Below, one piece after another: positions 4,541-5,011 of a stretch of 5,011 nucleotides of DNA. Made by a program: the position numbers and the translations under genes. The stretch's first letter is position 1. Each line of letters begins with the position of its first letter. Origin of the DNA: Acidimicrobiales bacterium (GTDB lineage Bacteria > Actinomycetota > Acidimicrobiia > Acidimicrobiales > Bog-793); NCBI GenBank assembly GCA_030037405.1, contig JASHRK010000106.1, forward strand, positions 1 to 5,011. Reading direction: 5' to 3'. Under the pieces are notes generated by a model. That model was given only the letters and a program-made list of their open reading frames with translations, made no database searches and was not told where the DNA came from.

Positions 4541-5011
4541 ATGAGCGACAAGACGGCCACGGGGGACCTCGACGCGATGTTCGTCAGGGAGACCTCCGAG
4601 GGTGCCCAGGAGCTCGGGGAGCTCTCGGCCGACGACCTCTCCGGCGGCGTCCTGCGCCTCCCCGAGGGGTTCACGCTCGACCCGGGAGACGTCGACGTCG
4701 AGTTCGGCGACGACGAGACGATGATCATCAACATGGGCCCGCAGCACCCGTCGACCCACGGGGTGCTCCGGATCATGCTCGAGCTGGAGGGGGAGAAGGT
4801 GCTCCGCTCCAAGCCCGTCATCGGCTACCTGCACACGGGGATGGAGAAGACGGGCGAGGACCTCACCTACGTCCAGGGCGCCACGAACGTGACCCGGATG
4901 GACTACCTCTCACCCCTGCACAACGAGCTCGTCTACTCCCTTGCCGTCGAGGAGCTCCTCGGCATAGAGGTGCCTCCCCGGGCGACGTGGATCCGGATGC
5001 TCATGTGCGAG
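4541..5011 (+). CDS. nuoD: NADH-quinone oxidoreductase subunit D (complex I, 49 kDa subunit), N-terminal part
   Basis: NuoD forms the quinone-reduction pocket of complex I with NuoB. The first 157 codons are present and the frame runs off the right edge without a stop; the full protein is normally about 400 residues or more. The family core begins at INMGPQHPSTHGVLR (63-77) and continues with IGYLHTGMEKTGEDLTY and RMDYLSPLHNELVY. Aligned by eye to Thermus Nqo4, H73 and Y122 correspond to the quinone-contacting histidine and tyrosine (H38 and Y87 there). Residues 1-60 are a low-conservation, strongly acidic extension (17 Asp/Glu against 3 Lys/Arg). ATG 4541 is supported by AGGAG 6 bases upstream. 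It is the fourth gene of the nuo operon; nuoE and later genes would be expected to the right. Confidence 0.96.
   Translation, partial: MSDKTATGDLDAMFVRETSEGAQELGELSADDLSGGVLRLPEGFTLDPGDVDVEFGDDETMIINMGPQHPSTHGVLRIMLELEGEKVLRSKPVIGYLHTGMEKTGEDLTYVQGATNVTRMDYLSPLHNELVYSLAVEELLGIEVPPRATWIRMLMCE

Noticed and set aside
3851..4834. A 327-codon minus-strand open frame across nuoB-nuoD
   Set aside because: It crosses three clear complex I genes and their junctions in antisense and is explained by codon bias in GC-rich DNA.
1..5011. CRISPR arrays, insertion sequences, tRNA or rRNA genes, toxin-antitoxin or defence genes
   Set aside because: No regularly spaced repeats, transposase motifs, terminal inverted repeats of an element or RNA-gene signatures were seen. 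The window is fully accounted for by housekeeping genes and one short intergenic region.

Overview
The window is a high-GC, gene-dense piece of bacterial chromosome holding ordinary respiratory and tetrapyrrole genes. Frequent GTG starts, the split nuoA-B-C-D order (nuoC and nuoD not fused), and a geranylgeranyl-reductase-type flavoprotein divergent to nuoA fit an actinobacterium (Actinomycetota). A deep-branching class such as Acidimicrobiia is possible, but the sequence alone does not settle it.

Left part (1-1464, + strand): the last ~60 codons of hemB (porphobilinogen synthase) overlap the start of hemL (glutamate-1-semialdehyde aminomutase) by 8 bases. These are two steps of the C5 route to heme. 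Middle (1448-2770, - strand): a FAD-dependent geranylgeranyl-reductase-family protein meets hemL tail to tail, with a 17-base overlap of the coding ends. Its likely role is saturating the isoprenoid tail of menaquinone or another prenyl lipid. Between it and nuoA lies a 146-base divergent regulatory region (2771-2916). It holds a -10-like hexamer placed for a leaderless reductase mRNA, a 12-base-arm inverted repeat, a small hairpin, a CRP-like site and the nuoA ribosome binding site. Right part (2917-5011, + strand): nuoA, nuoB, nuoC and the first 157 codons of nuoD, the start of a proton-pumping NADH:quinone oxidoreductase (complex I) operon.

The genes fit together as a respiratory neighbourhood: heme synthesis for cytochromes, a probable quinone-tail reductase, and the complex that reduces the quinone. 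I found no CRISPR array, mobile element, RNA gene or defence system, and no gene of unknown family. The observations worth a second look are small-scale: the architecture of the divergent promoter region, a 10-codon open frame chained between nuoB and nuoC by two 4-base overlaps, a 10-base tandem duplication at the nuoB start, a strong hairpin inside the reductase gene, and an acidic N-terminal extension on NuoD.
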